Positions 1-5,100 are shown, counted from the stretch's first letter. The stretch is DNA of 5,194 nucleotides from Bacteroidales bacterium (GCA_012031335.1 JAAUTT010000414.1:1-5194), one strand, 5' to 3'. Numbers and translations are program-made. The notes: generated from the sequence alone by a model not told the origin.

Positions 1-1313
1 ATTAGACGAGGAGCGGAACCGGTACCTGACAATACCGGATAATTGTTTCATCATCTCCTCCGTTTCGGATAGCAGCGAATCATCTATCCTGCAGTGTAAA
101 ATTGCCATACGGATCACAGCCAGCTGATCCCTCACTTTTTCGGCCGTCCATTCCGGATAACGATTCAATAACTCCTGAATAAGCGTATCGGCGCCTGATT
201 TTTTCAGATGCTGCCGGTAATAATATACAGGAATGGCAAATGCTCCTTCGGGTGTGTGTATCTTTTTACCTTTATACCTCACCCTTCGCAGGCAAGCCAG
301 GTTATGCGCCTTGGCTCCATAGGCCGCTGCATGTATCTTCCGTAAGCTTTTGAGGGGTTGCAGTTGGCGGGTTATAGTATCGATCGGCAGTGTTCTGATC
401 CTTTGCTTTCGCCGGCGACATCGATTATGTGCGCAGCCGGGGTTACGGAAAAGGAATCGGAGGTAACCGATAACCGGATATGCCGCGACTGTAACGATTG
501 CAGATAGCTGAGTTGCTCCGTATCTCTTATCACAACCAGAGGTGTCTTTCTGTTCTGTGAGAGGATGGAGATATGGCTCAGGGGTGTCTGAAAACAGGTG
601 GTGATAATGCCGCGACACAAAGGTATATCGTTGGAGTTACCCCGGATGAGCAGGATAGCGTTTCGAACATCGCCGCAAAAGGACAACGAATCGGCATCGG
701 CTATCACCAGCCGGCCGGTAGCGGTACCCGGCTGTATCACCTGTGTTTTCTGACCGGCATAAAGGTCGTTCATGGTGATAACCGGTACCTTCCACAATTG
801 GGTACCGATCAGGGCTGGTGTGCTTAACTGCAAAAACAGATGTGCCGTATCGAAAAAGTGTTCGCGTACTACCTGGTACATGTTTTCGGCTATAACCGAA
901 TCCAGGTCGTCGGCGGGCGAAAACTCCAGGGTATACAGCTGCGCTTCGGAGAAAAAATTGAGGGTTGCCAGGATATAACTTCTGCCCGGATGGGCGGAAT
1001 AGTTATACCGGTTAAAATCGGGCAGATCGCCTGCGCCGAAGATATCTCTGCAAAAGTTATAATGCAGGGGATATCTTTTGGATTGGATAAAATACAGTTT
1101 TTCGTCTGCGAGCCGATACACCAGTTTAACGGCTTTAACCCCCGAAAAAGCACGTGAGAGTGGATTGCCAGCCAGGGAATCGAAAGCAGAAGCCGATTCC
1201 AGGTCGAAACAATAAGGCTCATGCTGTGCATAAACCAGGGTGTGGAAAAGAAACAGGAGACAAAAAACGGTAATACGTTTCAGCATACGAATCATTTTTA
1301 AGCTATGATGCAT
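1..1313 (-). pseudogene. Exported PEP/pyruvate-binding (dikinase-like) protein, frameshifted, 3' end beyond left edge
   Basis: The first frame (1313 down to 372) starts with a signal peptide: a basic LKR, a hydrophobic stretch, and a likely signal-peptidase I site after VYA (residue 29). Met7 or Met10 may be the true start, as no ribosome-binding site decides it. After an unassigned region (about 30-185) comes a phosphohistidine swivel domain (about 190-265) with GTATGRL and TPLSHISIL; His247 is the candidate phospho-acceptor. The frame closes after SKGSEHCRSIL. The -1 frame continues without a stop from about 404 to base 1 with the start of a PPDK_N/PEP-synthase nucleotide-binding domain: YGAKAHNL (301-321), TPEGAFAIP, and RYRFRSSSN at the edge. 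PEP synthase has the opposite domain order; glucan water dikinase also places the swivel domain before the nucleotide-binding domain. Substrate unknown. Export of an ATP- or PEP-using enzyme is odd. Family call is firm; inactivation versus sequence error is open. Confidence 0.85.
400..410 (-). other. Probable -1 frameshift point in the PEP/pyruvate-binding gene
   Basis: On the minus strand the codons for GESK (gaa agc aaa) run into gga tca and soon a stop at 372-374. If one more A is assumed in the AAA run at 402-404, the reading continues as SKRIRTLPID and then into the conserved nucleotide-binding domain. The new frame is also open further upstream, so the exact base is uncertain (roughly 375-410). 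The AAAGG context does not form a canonical X-XXY-YYZ slippery heptamer, so a simple one-base loss is preferred to programmed slippage. Confidence 0.7.
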
Positions 1314-1401
1314 ACGAAAACGGAATCCCTTAAGATGATAAATAAAAAAGAAATTTTTGTATCACATGCACATCTGCCGGCAAGTGATGGTAAGATTGCT
1401 G

Positions 1402-1674
1402 TCAGTTTTGAAAAGTTAGTTTCAGAAGTACATGGCATTGCCTCCGAGGATTTCCTTCTGTATGCCGTATTTCGGAAAGACTCATGAATTTGCTTAATCG
1501 GCCTACCAGACTTTTGACTTTTGTTTCGGACAGTTCAATCCGGAGATTCAGCGATTTACTGGTTACGGAATCAAAAGCCACAATGGCGCCATACATATTG
1601 ATGATATCTTCCATTTCGCCAAAGTCCGAAAATCTGTTTTTCTGGCTTTTCCCCGTTAAAACATATTGATTCAT
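1402..1674 (-). CDS. Small uncharacterised protein, 90 residues
   Basis: I do not recognise the family. The translation looks like a real folded protein: MNQYVLTGKS at the start, an EMEDIINMYGAIVAF segment, then an amphipathic stretch with KSLNLRIEL, KVKSLVGRL and SKFMSLSEI, ending in LLKLTFQN. It has no signal peptide, membrane segment or recognisable metal or nucleotide motif, so it is probably a small cytoplasmic alpha/beta protein. The ATG at 1672-1674 is the only plausible start and has no Shine-Dalgarno sequence. It lies 88 bases upstream of the PEP/pyruvate-binding gene on the same strand and 26 bases downstream of another minus-strand ORF, so an operon is possible. The opposite-strand ORF covering part of it (1305-1487) looks less protein-like. 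The function cannot be inferred. Confidence 0.55.
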   Translation of the reverse strand: MNQYVLTGKSQKNRFSDFGEMEDIINMYGAIVAFDSVTSKSLNLRIELSETKVKSLVGRLSKFMSLSEIRHTEGNPRRQCHVLLKLTFQN

Positions 1675-1700
1675 ATTGCTGCTAACATTTTGCTATAAAC

Positions 1701-1979
1701 TTATTCAAAATACCCATACCATCTGCACCCCCACCGGTGGTGATTTACAGCAAGCATTACCTTTTTTACATCAACAGCGGAATCGGGAAGAAAGAGATAC
1801 GGCGTAGCGCGGGACAAAGAGCCTGATTCACGAATTTGACAGAATTCAGATGGGGGTGGATTGCCGGAATGCATCTCTGAGGTCAGGAATATGGAAGCTG
1901 CCTGCAGATTGTTGGTGAAGTTGGAATAGAAAATCGACAGGTTCCGCTTTTCGAAAGGGGTAAAGCCGAGTTTATTCAA
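1701..1979 (-). CDS. Doubtful ORF, 92 residues, possibly a gene remnant
   Basis: The frame is open for 92 codons but begins with TTG and has a stop four codons upstream, so no ATG start exists for the full length. The first third (LGFTPFEKRNLSIFY, NNLQAASIFLTSEM) reads like protein. The middle is rich in Pro, Ser and Arg and resembles random translation. Near the end, two other minus frames also give protein-like stretches (for example GGGADGMGILNKF, ending near 1680). This mixture suggests either a non-coding spacer or a decayed gene with indels. If real, it would be the first gene of the minus-strand group leading to the 90-residue ORF. I assign no function. Confidence 0.25.
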   Translation of the reverse strand: MNKLGFTPFEKRNLSIFYSNFTNNLQAASIFLTSEMHSGNPPPSEFCQIRESGSLSRATPYLFLPDSAVDVKKVMLAVNHHRWGCRWYGYFE

Positions 1980-2200
1980 TTTAACTTACCCAGTTTTGGA
2001 GATAGTTTTTCAGTTAACTGAGTCAAAAACCTGCGGATAAAATTTAAATTTAACCGAAAATTCCTTAGCCTTTTCAAAGCCCAACCAAAACCCTGAGCAA
2101 ATTGCCCGCGATAATATCATAAACAGATAAAAAGGATGAGGATGATGCAAATTGAATAATGCGAATTTAATGAGGTATTAGCAACGTAAAAATTTAGAAT
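1980..2200. other. AT-rich spacer upstream of the transposase gene
   Basis: No ORF or RNA gene was recognised here. The one clear structure is a palindrome at 2010-2021 (TCAGTTAACTGA), enclosed by GTTTTT (2005-2010) and AAAAAC (2025-2030). It could be an operator or a bidirectional terminator-like hairpin, but nothing in the sequence decides this. None of the CCNNNGG palindromes found 3' of the transposase occurs on this side. No good match to the Bacteroidetes -7 element TAnnTTTG was found before 2201. Confidence 0.4.
2005..2030. repeat. Inverted repeat between the minus-strand ORFs and the transposase
   Basis: GTTTTT and AAAAAC arms surround the perfect 12-bp palindrome TCAGTTAACTGA (2010-2021). 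It lies between divergently oriented coding regions. It may be a shared operator or the relic of a hairpin; there is no further support for either. Confidence 0.35.
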
Positions 2201-2662
2201 ATGGCAAATACTTATCATCAAGTTTACATACAATGTGTTTTTGCTGTTAAGTACAGGGATGCATTAATCGATAGAACCTGGCGACCGACATTGCTTGGCG
2301 TCATTGGAAACCTGATAAATGAAACTGGCTGTAAAACACTAATTGTTAATGGAATAGAAGATCATGTACATTGTTTTTTGGGATTGAAGCCCGCAGTGTC
2401 TATCTCGGAATTAATGAAAACAGTAAAAGCGAAATCGTCGAAGTATATTAACGATCATCAGTTAACAAGGATCCGATTTGAATGGCAGGAAGGATTTGGA
2501 GTATTTTCTTATAGCCAGTCTCATATCGATAATGTTTTTCAATATATTGCCAATCAGGAAGAACATCACAAGAAACAAACTTTCAGGGCTGAGTACCTGG
2601 ACTTTTTGGAAAAGTTTAATGTGCCTTATGATGAACGGTATGTTTTTAAGGAGTTAATATAA
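2201..2662 (+). CDS. REP-associated-type Y1 (HUH) transposase, IS200/IS605-like
   Basis: This is a single-tyrosine HUH endonuclease of 153 residues, the usual length for the family. It begins MANTYHQVYIQCVFAVK, the typical opening of Bacteroidetes members, which fixes the ATG at 2201. The metal-binding HUH motif is DHVH (His55, His57). The catalytic tyrosine is most likely Tyr115 in VFQYIANQEEHHKKQ, with conserved polar residues following it. The WQEGFGVFSYSQSHID block before it is also typical. By family knowledge these enzymes nick and rejoin single-stranded DNA at hairpins; in RAYT forms the hairpins are dispersed REP palindromes. No tnpB/iscB partner is present. The gene looks intact, unlike its longer neighbours, and is followed within 20 bases by a cluster of short palindromes that are its probable substrates. 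No Shine-Dalgarno sequence is visible. It could instead be an immobile IS200 copy, but no IS ends are seen. Confidence 0.93.
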   Translation: MANTYHQVYIQCVFAVKYRDALIDRTWRPTLLGVIGNLINETGCKTLIVNGIEDHVHCFLGLKPAVSISELMKTVKAKSSKYINDHQLTRIRFEWQEGFGVFSYSQSHIDNVFQYIANQEEHHKKQTFRAEYLDFLEKFNVPYDERYVFKELI

Positions 2663-2681
2663 TTAGGCACCAAAATGTTCC

Positions 2682-2694
2682 GAGCCTACGGCTC
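2682..2694 (+). repeat. REP-like palindrome 1 (GAGCC TAC GGCTC)
   Basis: Perfect 5-bp arms with a 3-base loop. The 14 bases before it (2668-2681) share the CAANAT....C pattern of the linkers in the two complete doublets, so this looks like a doublet that has lost, or never had, its 20-bp hairpin because it abuts the coding region. Confidence 0.75.
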
Positions 2695-2700
2695 TTTTTT
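2682..2700 (+). terminator. Candidate intrinsic terminator after the transposase
   Basis: The GAGCC-TAC-GGCTC hairpin is immediately followed by six T (2695-2700) and starts 19 bases after the stop codon. The stem is only 5 bp (6 with weak flanking pairing), so termination would be weak. The same palindrome occurs elsewhere without a T-run, so its first identity is a REP copy that may also serve as terminator. Confidence 0.4.
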
Positions 2701-2720
2701 CAAAACTGTATCATCTTTAT

Positions 2721-2767
2721 CGCTGGATTGAAATCCAGCGCAACAATATACATCGAGCCTCCGGCTC
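2721..2767 (+). repeat. Composite REP doublet, unit 1 (47 bp)
   Basis: It is built of a 20-bp hairpin with 9-bp perfect arms (CGCTGGATT / AATCCAGCG, 2721-2740), a 14-nt linker (2741-2754) and the 13-bp palindrome GAGCC TCC GGCTC (2755-2767). The reverse complement of 2878-2924 has the same three parts with the same lengths, and 29 of its 47 positions or so agree by eye. Two linked hairpins of unequal stem are typical of units recognised by Y1 transposases. Confidence 0.75.
2755..2767 (+). repeat. REP-like palindrome 2 (GAGCC TCC GGCTC)
   Basis: This is the head palindrome of doublet unit 1. It has the same stem as palindrome 1, with loop TCC in place of TAC. Confidence 0.75.
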
Positions 2768-2822
2768 TTAACAAAAGAAGATGAGGATTAACCAGTCCTA
2801 TATAGCAGTTAAGTACAATTCA

Positions 2823-2835
2823 GTCCCATAGGGAC
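2823..2835 (-). repeat. REP-like palindrome 3 (GTCCC ATA GGGAC)
   Basis: Perfect 5-bp arms. It lies almost at the midpoint between the two converging doublets and has no convincing linker or second hairpin. A related half-site, CCAGTCC (2792-2798), precedes it. Orientation is uncertain because the loop is nearly symmetrical. Confidence 0.7.
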
Positions 2836-2877
2836 GTTTGGCACTGTCTAATCCCACAGAGAATATTGCATTATCCA

Positions 2878-2890
2878 GTCCCGTAGGGAC
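2878..2890 (-). repeat. REP-like palindrome 4 (GTCCC GTA GGGAC)
   Basis: Head of doublet unit 2. Its core CCGTAGG is the reverse complement of CCTACGG in palindrome 1, which shows that the copies lie in opposite orientations. Confidence 0.75.
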
Positions 2891-2924
2891 GACCTATTTT
2901 GTAACAATGGATTTTAATCCGTTG
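2878..2924 (-). repeat. Composite REP doublet, unit 2 (47 bp, inverted)
   Basis: Read on the plus strand it is palindrome GTCCC GTA GGGAC (2878-2890), a 14-nt linker (2891-2904), and a 20-bp hairpin with 9-bp arms (CAATGGATT / AATCCGTTG, 2905-2924) that contains one T-G wobble. It mirrors unit 1 exactly in order and lengths, with its palindrome facing that of unit 1, giving an inverted pair spanning 2721-2924. Confidence 0.75.
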
Positions 2925-2947
2925 CCTTGCTAAAAAACTAAAACCAG

Positions 2948-2979
2948 ATATATGAGTTCCGTAGGAACGATACATATAT
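2948..2979 (-). repeat. REP-like palindrome 5 with outer arms (GTTCC GTA GGAAC)
   Basis: The inner palindrome is 2956-2968. It is enclosed by a second perfect 7-bp inverted repeat, ATATATG (2948-2954) and CATATAT (2973-2979). The result is a longer, interrupted cruciform, different in build from the doublets. Confidence 0.7.
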
Positions 2980-3185
2980 GAAAAAAATTCGACATGATGC
3001 CATACGCATATAAAATTCAGGACTTCTGCTGGCAATATTTTAAGTATACTGCAAGAACATCTAATAACGTTAATTACTATGTATTTGTAATAATGAAGAC
3101 CTGTTATGATACCCTGCGCGATTTTAGTGCAAAAAGCGTAAATTAGCTTCGTGCCTGAAAATATTAATTTACGGAATGCATTTGT
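2980..3185. other. Leader region upstream of the abgT-like gene
   Basis: AT-rich sequence without a recognisable gene. The only promoter-like string is TAGCTTCG (3144-3151), one base off the Bacteroidetes -7 consensus TAnnTTTG, with a poor -33 element; I do not call it. No riboswitch or attenuator was recognised. Confidence 0.35.
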
Positions 3186-3260
3186 ATGAAACAATTTTTT
3201 GAAAAAGCTCTTAACAAGTTTATTAATGTAGTTGAGAAGGGTGGCAATGCACTTCCCCAT

Positions 3261-3270
3261 CCGGCGGCTT
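3261..3270 (+). other. abgT frameshift 1 (one extra base)
   Basis: The frame from 3186 gives NALPHPA and then degenerates. Skipping one G (about 3267, in GGCGG) gives HPALLFAIIGLLTLIV, the expected first membrane segment. The coding frame moves from that of 3186 to that of 3268. Confidence 0.75.
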
Positions 3271-3778
3271 TTGTTTGCAATCATTGGGCTGCTAACTCTC
3301 ATTGTTTCTGCGGTTGGATATTTTCTGGGATGGCAGGGAGTGAATCCTGCTACAGGCAAATCTGTCGAAGTAATTAATCTCTTAACAGTTGAAGGTTTGC
3401 ATAGGATATTACTCGAAATGGTTGACAATTATTCTGGTTTTGCTCCACTGGGTATTGTTATGGTGGCCATGCTTGGAATTGGTATTGCCGAAAGTAGCGG
3501 TTTGGTAAAAGCAGCCATCAATGTATTAATGATAAAAACTCCAAAAAAGTGGGTTACTTTTATTATAGTTTTTACCGGTATTATGTCCAATGCGGCTTCC
3601 GATCTTGGTTATTTGCTTATAATTCCACTTGCAGGGGTAATTTTTCACTCACTGGGCCGGAATCCTATCGCTGGTATGTCGGCTGCATTTGCGGGTGTGA
3701 GTGGTGGTTTCAGTGCAAATCTGATAATAGGCACCATAGACCCGCTTCTTGCTGGTCTTTCTACTGAAGCAGCACGAA

Positions 3779-3781
3779 TTT
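3779..3781 (+). other. abgT frameshift 2 (extra T in TTT)
   Basis: Before it the protein reads LSTEAARI; after it, in the next frame, IDPEYYVMPTANYYFMA. Reading AATT instead of AATTT joins them as EAARIIDPEYYVMPTAN, as expected in the family. The downstream frame has no start of its own, only a TTG at 3749 inside the upstream frame. Confidence 0.85.
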
Positions 3782-4678
3782 ATCGACCCGGAGTATTACG
3801 TAATGCCTACAGCCAATTACTATTTTATGGCAGTTTCCACTTTTGTTATTGCCATGGCAGGAACCTGGGTTACCAATGTTTGGGTTGAACCCCGACTGGG
3901 AAAATACACCGGTAGCATCGAAACAGAGCCCGTTAAAACACTATTGCCCGACGAAAGAAGAGGGCTTAAATGGGTTTTATTCGTTTTCATTGGCTGGTTG
4001 GTAATATTTGCAGCAGGCCTTATCCCCGATCACGGTTTTTTGCGTGGCAAGGATAATTCTGTACTGCATTCTCCCCTGCTTAAAGGTTTTATTGCTGTAC
4101 TTTTTCTAGTTTCGGCCACTTGCGGGATTATTTACGGTTATATCACAAAATCCTTTAAAAAGCACGACGATGTTATTCATGGAATGAGCAACAGTTTTAA
4201 AAGCCTGGTTTCGTTTCTGGTGCTTGTTTTCTTTGCATCACAATTTGTTGCGTGGTTCAAATGGAGCAATTTAGGACTTATTTTGGCCATAAAAGGAGCC
4301 GATTTTCTCCAGACGATGGATCTGGGCCTGATTCCGCTGGTTATTTTGTTTATTGTTTTCAGCGGGTTTATCAACCTGTTCATGGGGAGTGCATCTGCCA
4401 AATGGGCAATCTTAGGCCCTGTTTTTATTCCGATTTTTATGTTACTTGGTTACTCTCCCGAACTATCCCAGGCGGTGTTCCGCATTGGCGACAGTGTTAC
4501 AAATATTATATCGCCCATGATGAGTTTCTTTGCTCTCATAATAGTGTATTATCAAAAATACGATTCAAAGGCTGGTATTGGCACTTTAATAGCAACCATG
4601 TTACCATACTCCATTGTGTTTTTTATTTTGTGGACGTTATTAATGATTGTTTGGATTTTAACAGGTTTACCGTTAGGT

Positions 4679-4682
4679 CCCC
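4679..4682 (+). other. abgT frameshift 3 (extra C in CCCC)
   Basis: Read as is, the frame ends in a low-quality tail (PRSRTLLCEINQS) running into the downstream inverted-repeat element and stopping at 4744. Removing one C gives GLPLGPGAGLYYVK and a stop at 4707-4709, close to the LPIGPG ending of E. coli AbgT. Confidence 0.8.
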
Positions 4683-4713
4683 GGAGCCGGACTTTATTAT
4701 GTGAAATAAATCA

Positions 4714-4740
4714 ATCCCCCGTTCGGCTGAGGCTCTGCCC
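4714..4740 (-). repeat. Outer imperfect inverted repeat, left copy
   Basis: The reverse complement reads GGCAGAGCCTCAGCC followed by GAACGGGGGAT. The copy at 5031-5058 reads GGCAGAGTCTACGCC and then TAAGCGAGGGAT. About 20 of 27 positions agree with one gap. It begins five bases after the reconstructed abgT stop and touches the 21-bp terminal repeat. Confidence 0.5.
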
Positions 4741-4757
4741 ATAGCCGTCAACCTAAG
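4737..4757 (+). repeat. Left 21-bp terminal inverted repeat
   Basis: Perfect match to the reverse complement of 4986-5006. It lies 27 bases past the reconstructed abgT stop. Confidence 0.9.
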
Positions 4758-4788
4758 GTATGCCAGGCTATTATGAACGATAGGATAT

Positions 4789-4839
4789 TTCCGACGCGAA
4801 TTGCCATAAAAAGGAGCTGTAGTGTTATCATCGTCGGAA
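4789..4839. repeat. Internal inverted repeat of the MITE (TTCCGACG / CGTCGGAA)
   Basis: 8-bp perfect arms at 4789-4796 and 4832-4839. The loop is 35 bases, so it is more likely a protein-binding or former subterminal repeat than an RNA hairpin. Confidence 0.5.
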
Positions 4840-4870
4840 TTTTTGAGACTATAGATGCGGCGCAATGAGC

Positions 4871-4910
4871 AGTTTTGACTTTTAATATTGATATCGTGCG
4901 CCTCAAAACT
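4871..4910. repeat. Internal inverted repeat of the MITE (AGTTTTGA / TCAAAACT)
   Basis: 8-bp perfect arms at 4871-4878 and 4903-4910. A further GGCGCA / TGCGCC pair (4859-4864 and 4897-4902) interleaves with it, so two alternative foldings exclude each other. Confidence 0.5.
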
Positions 4911-4925
4911 AATCTTGTATCTTCA

Positions 4926-4959
4926 CCCAGGCCTAAATTCCGATAGTATCGGAACTGGG
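4926..4959. repeat. Strong hairpin inside the MITE
   Basis: TTCCGATAGTATCGGAA (4938-4954) has perfect 8-bp arms around one base. It is enclosed by CCCAG (4926-4930) and CTGGG (4955-4959) with a 7-base bulge on the left. A second hairpin, TATTGA TTT TCAATA, follows at 4961-4975. Confidence 0.65.
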
Positions 4960-4985
4960 CTATTGATTTTCAATACATAAAACTT

Positions 4986-5006
4986 CTTAGGTTGACGGCT
5001 ATGGGC
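4986..5006 (-). repeat. Right 21-bp terminal inverted repeat
   Basis: Perfect reverse complement of 4737-4757. Confidence 0.9.
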
Positions 5007-5011
5007 TCAAA

Positions 5012-5027
5012 CTGAATCGATATTCAG
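5012..5027. repeat. Short palindrome between inner and outer repeats
   Basis: CTGAAT CGAT ATTCAG has 6-bp arms and a 4-base loop. It lies just outside the right terminal repeat; no counterpart is seen on the left. Confidence 0.5.
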
Positions 5028-5030
5028 ACG

Positions 5031-5058
5031 AAGGCAGAGTCTACGCCTAAGCGAGGGA
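5031..5058 (+). repeat. Outer imperfect inverted repeat, right copy
   Basis: The partner of 4714-4740 in inverted orientation. It is separated from the right terminal repeat by 24 bases, whereas the left copy touches its terminal repeat. Confidence 0.5.
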
Positions 5059-5065
5059 TGTATTT

Positions 5066-5100
5066 TACTCATTACTCACTACTCGGTACTCACTACTCCC
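5066..5100 (+). repeat. Heptamer tandem repeat, five TACTCNN units
   Basis: Five units follow in exact 7-base register: TACTC with last two bases AT, AC, GG, AC and CC. The final base (5100) is also the last base of the stop codon of the minus-strand gene entering from the right. The 35-base tract is therefore a 3'-untranslated microsatellite of that gene. Confidence 0.8.

Larger units (their letters stand above)
2201..2979 (+). mobile_element. RAYT gene plus 3' palindrome cluster (REP/BIME-like locus)
   Basis: The transposase gene is followed by five 13-bp palindromes at 2682, 2755, 2823, 2878 and 2956. Two belong to 47-bp doublets in opposite orientation. By analogy with REPtron loci, where a RAYT gene sits beside the repeats it mobilises, I treat the block as one unit. 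The outer limits are inferred: no target-site duplication or terminal repeat was found, and the 5' flank carries no copy. Confidence 0.6.
3186..4709 (+). pseudogene. abgT: AbgT-family transporter (p-aminobenzoyl-glutamate type), broken by three +1 shifts
   Basis: An inner-membrane transporter of the AbgT family: E. coli AbgT imports p-aminobenzoyl-glutamate, while MtrF and YdaH export sulfonamides and p-aminobenzoate. Substrate and direction here are unknown. Removing one base near 3267, one T at 3779-3781 and one C at 4679-4682 gives one 506-residue protein, normal for the family. It starts MKQFFEKALNKFINVVEKGG (ATG 3186, no Shine-Dalgarno) and ends GLPLGPGAGLYYVK with TAA at 4707-4709. Conserved blocks include NYSGFAPLGIVMVAMLG, SNAASDLGYLLIIPLAG, FSANLIIGTIDPLLAG and GSASAKWAILGP. 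Asp185, Ser403, Trp406, Pro424, Arg432 and Asp435 keep the spacing of the substrate-site residues I know from MtrF (Asp193, Ser417, Trp420, Pro438, Arg446, Asp449). As sequenced, no frame yields a full transporter. With no stops or lost key residues, decay is recent or the shifts are errors. Confidence 0.9.
4737..5006. mobile_element. 270-bp MITE-like element with perfect 21-bp terminal inverted repeats
   Basis: Bases 4737-4757 and 4986-5006 are exact reverse complements over 21 positions (key part ATAGCCGTCAACCTAAG), and matching stops abruptly on both sides. The interior has no convincing gene and is full of hairpins (4789-4839, 4871-4910, 4926-4959, 4961-4975). This is the build of a miniature or internally deleted IS driven in trans. 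No target-site duplication is visible next to the repeats, which argues for an old insertion or different true ends. On the minus strand TAGTTTTG (4905-4912) matches the Bacteroidetes -7 promoter element, possibly a leftover transposase promoter. The minus reading through the left repeat (AYLRLTAMG) may be a relic of a transposase C-terminus, but I cannot confirm this. The IS family is not identified. Confidence 0.7.

Noticed and set aside
573..827. Plus-strand ORFs inside the left gene (also 772-978 and 840-1157)
   Set aside because: They are antisense to the conserved PEP/pyruvate-binding coding sequence and their translations show no recognisable features.
1305..1487. 60-codon plus-strand ORF crossing the start of the left gene
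   Set aside because: It overlaps two better minus-strand reading frames and has no ribosome-binding site or family resemblance.
2682..2968. CRISPR array from the regularly spaced short repeats
   Set aside because: Repeats are palindromes of 13 bp with differing stems, spacings vary (73, 68, 55, 78 bases) and orientation changes. No cas genes are present.
3121..3151. Promoter before abgT (TAGCTTCG at 3144-3151)
   Set aside because: One mismatch in the -7 element and no proper TTTG at -33; chance matches are frequent in AT-rich DNA.
2871..3428. 185-codon minus-strand ORF
   Set aside because: It overlaps the palindrome cluster and the first part of abgT in antisense. Its Cys/Ile/Tyr-rich translation has no domain character, so it is a shadow frame.
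3749..4744. Separate 331-codon gene with TTG start
   Set aside because: It is the continuation of abgT after a one-base shift. Its first ten or so codons and the tail after 4681 are out of frame relative to the family.
4623..4865. 80-codon minus-strand ORF across the left MITE end
   Set aside because: It runs through the 21-bp repeat and into abgT antisense. It may contain a transposase C-terminal relic (LRLTAMG) but is not a gene as it stands.
4879..4892. AT-rich TTAATATTGATATC stretch as an origin or IHF-type site
   Set aside because: It is too short and too common, and there are no iterons or DnaA boxes around it.
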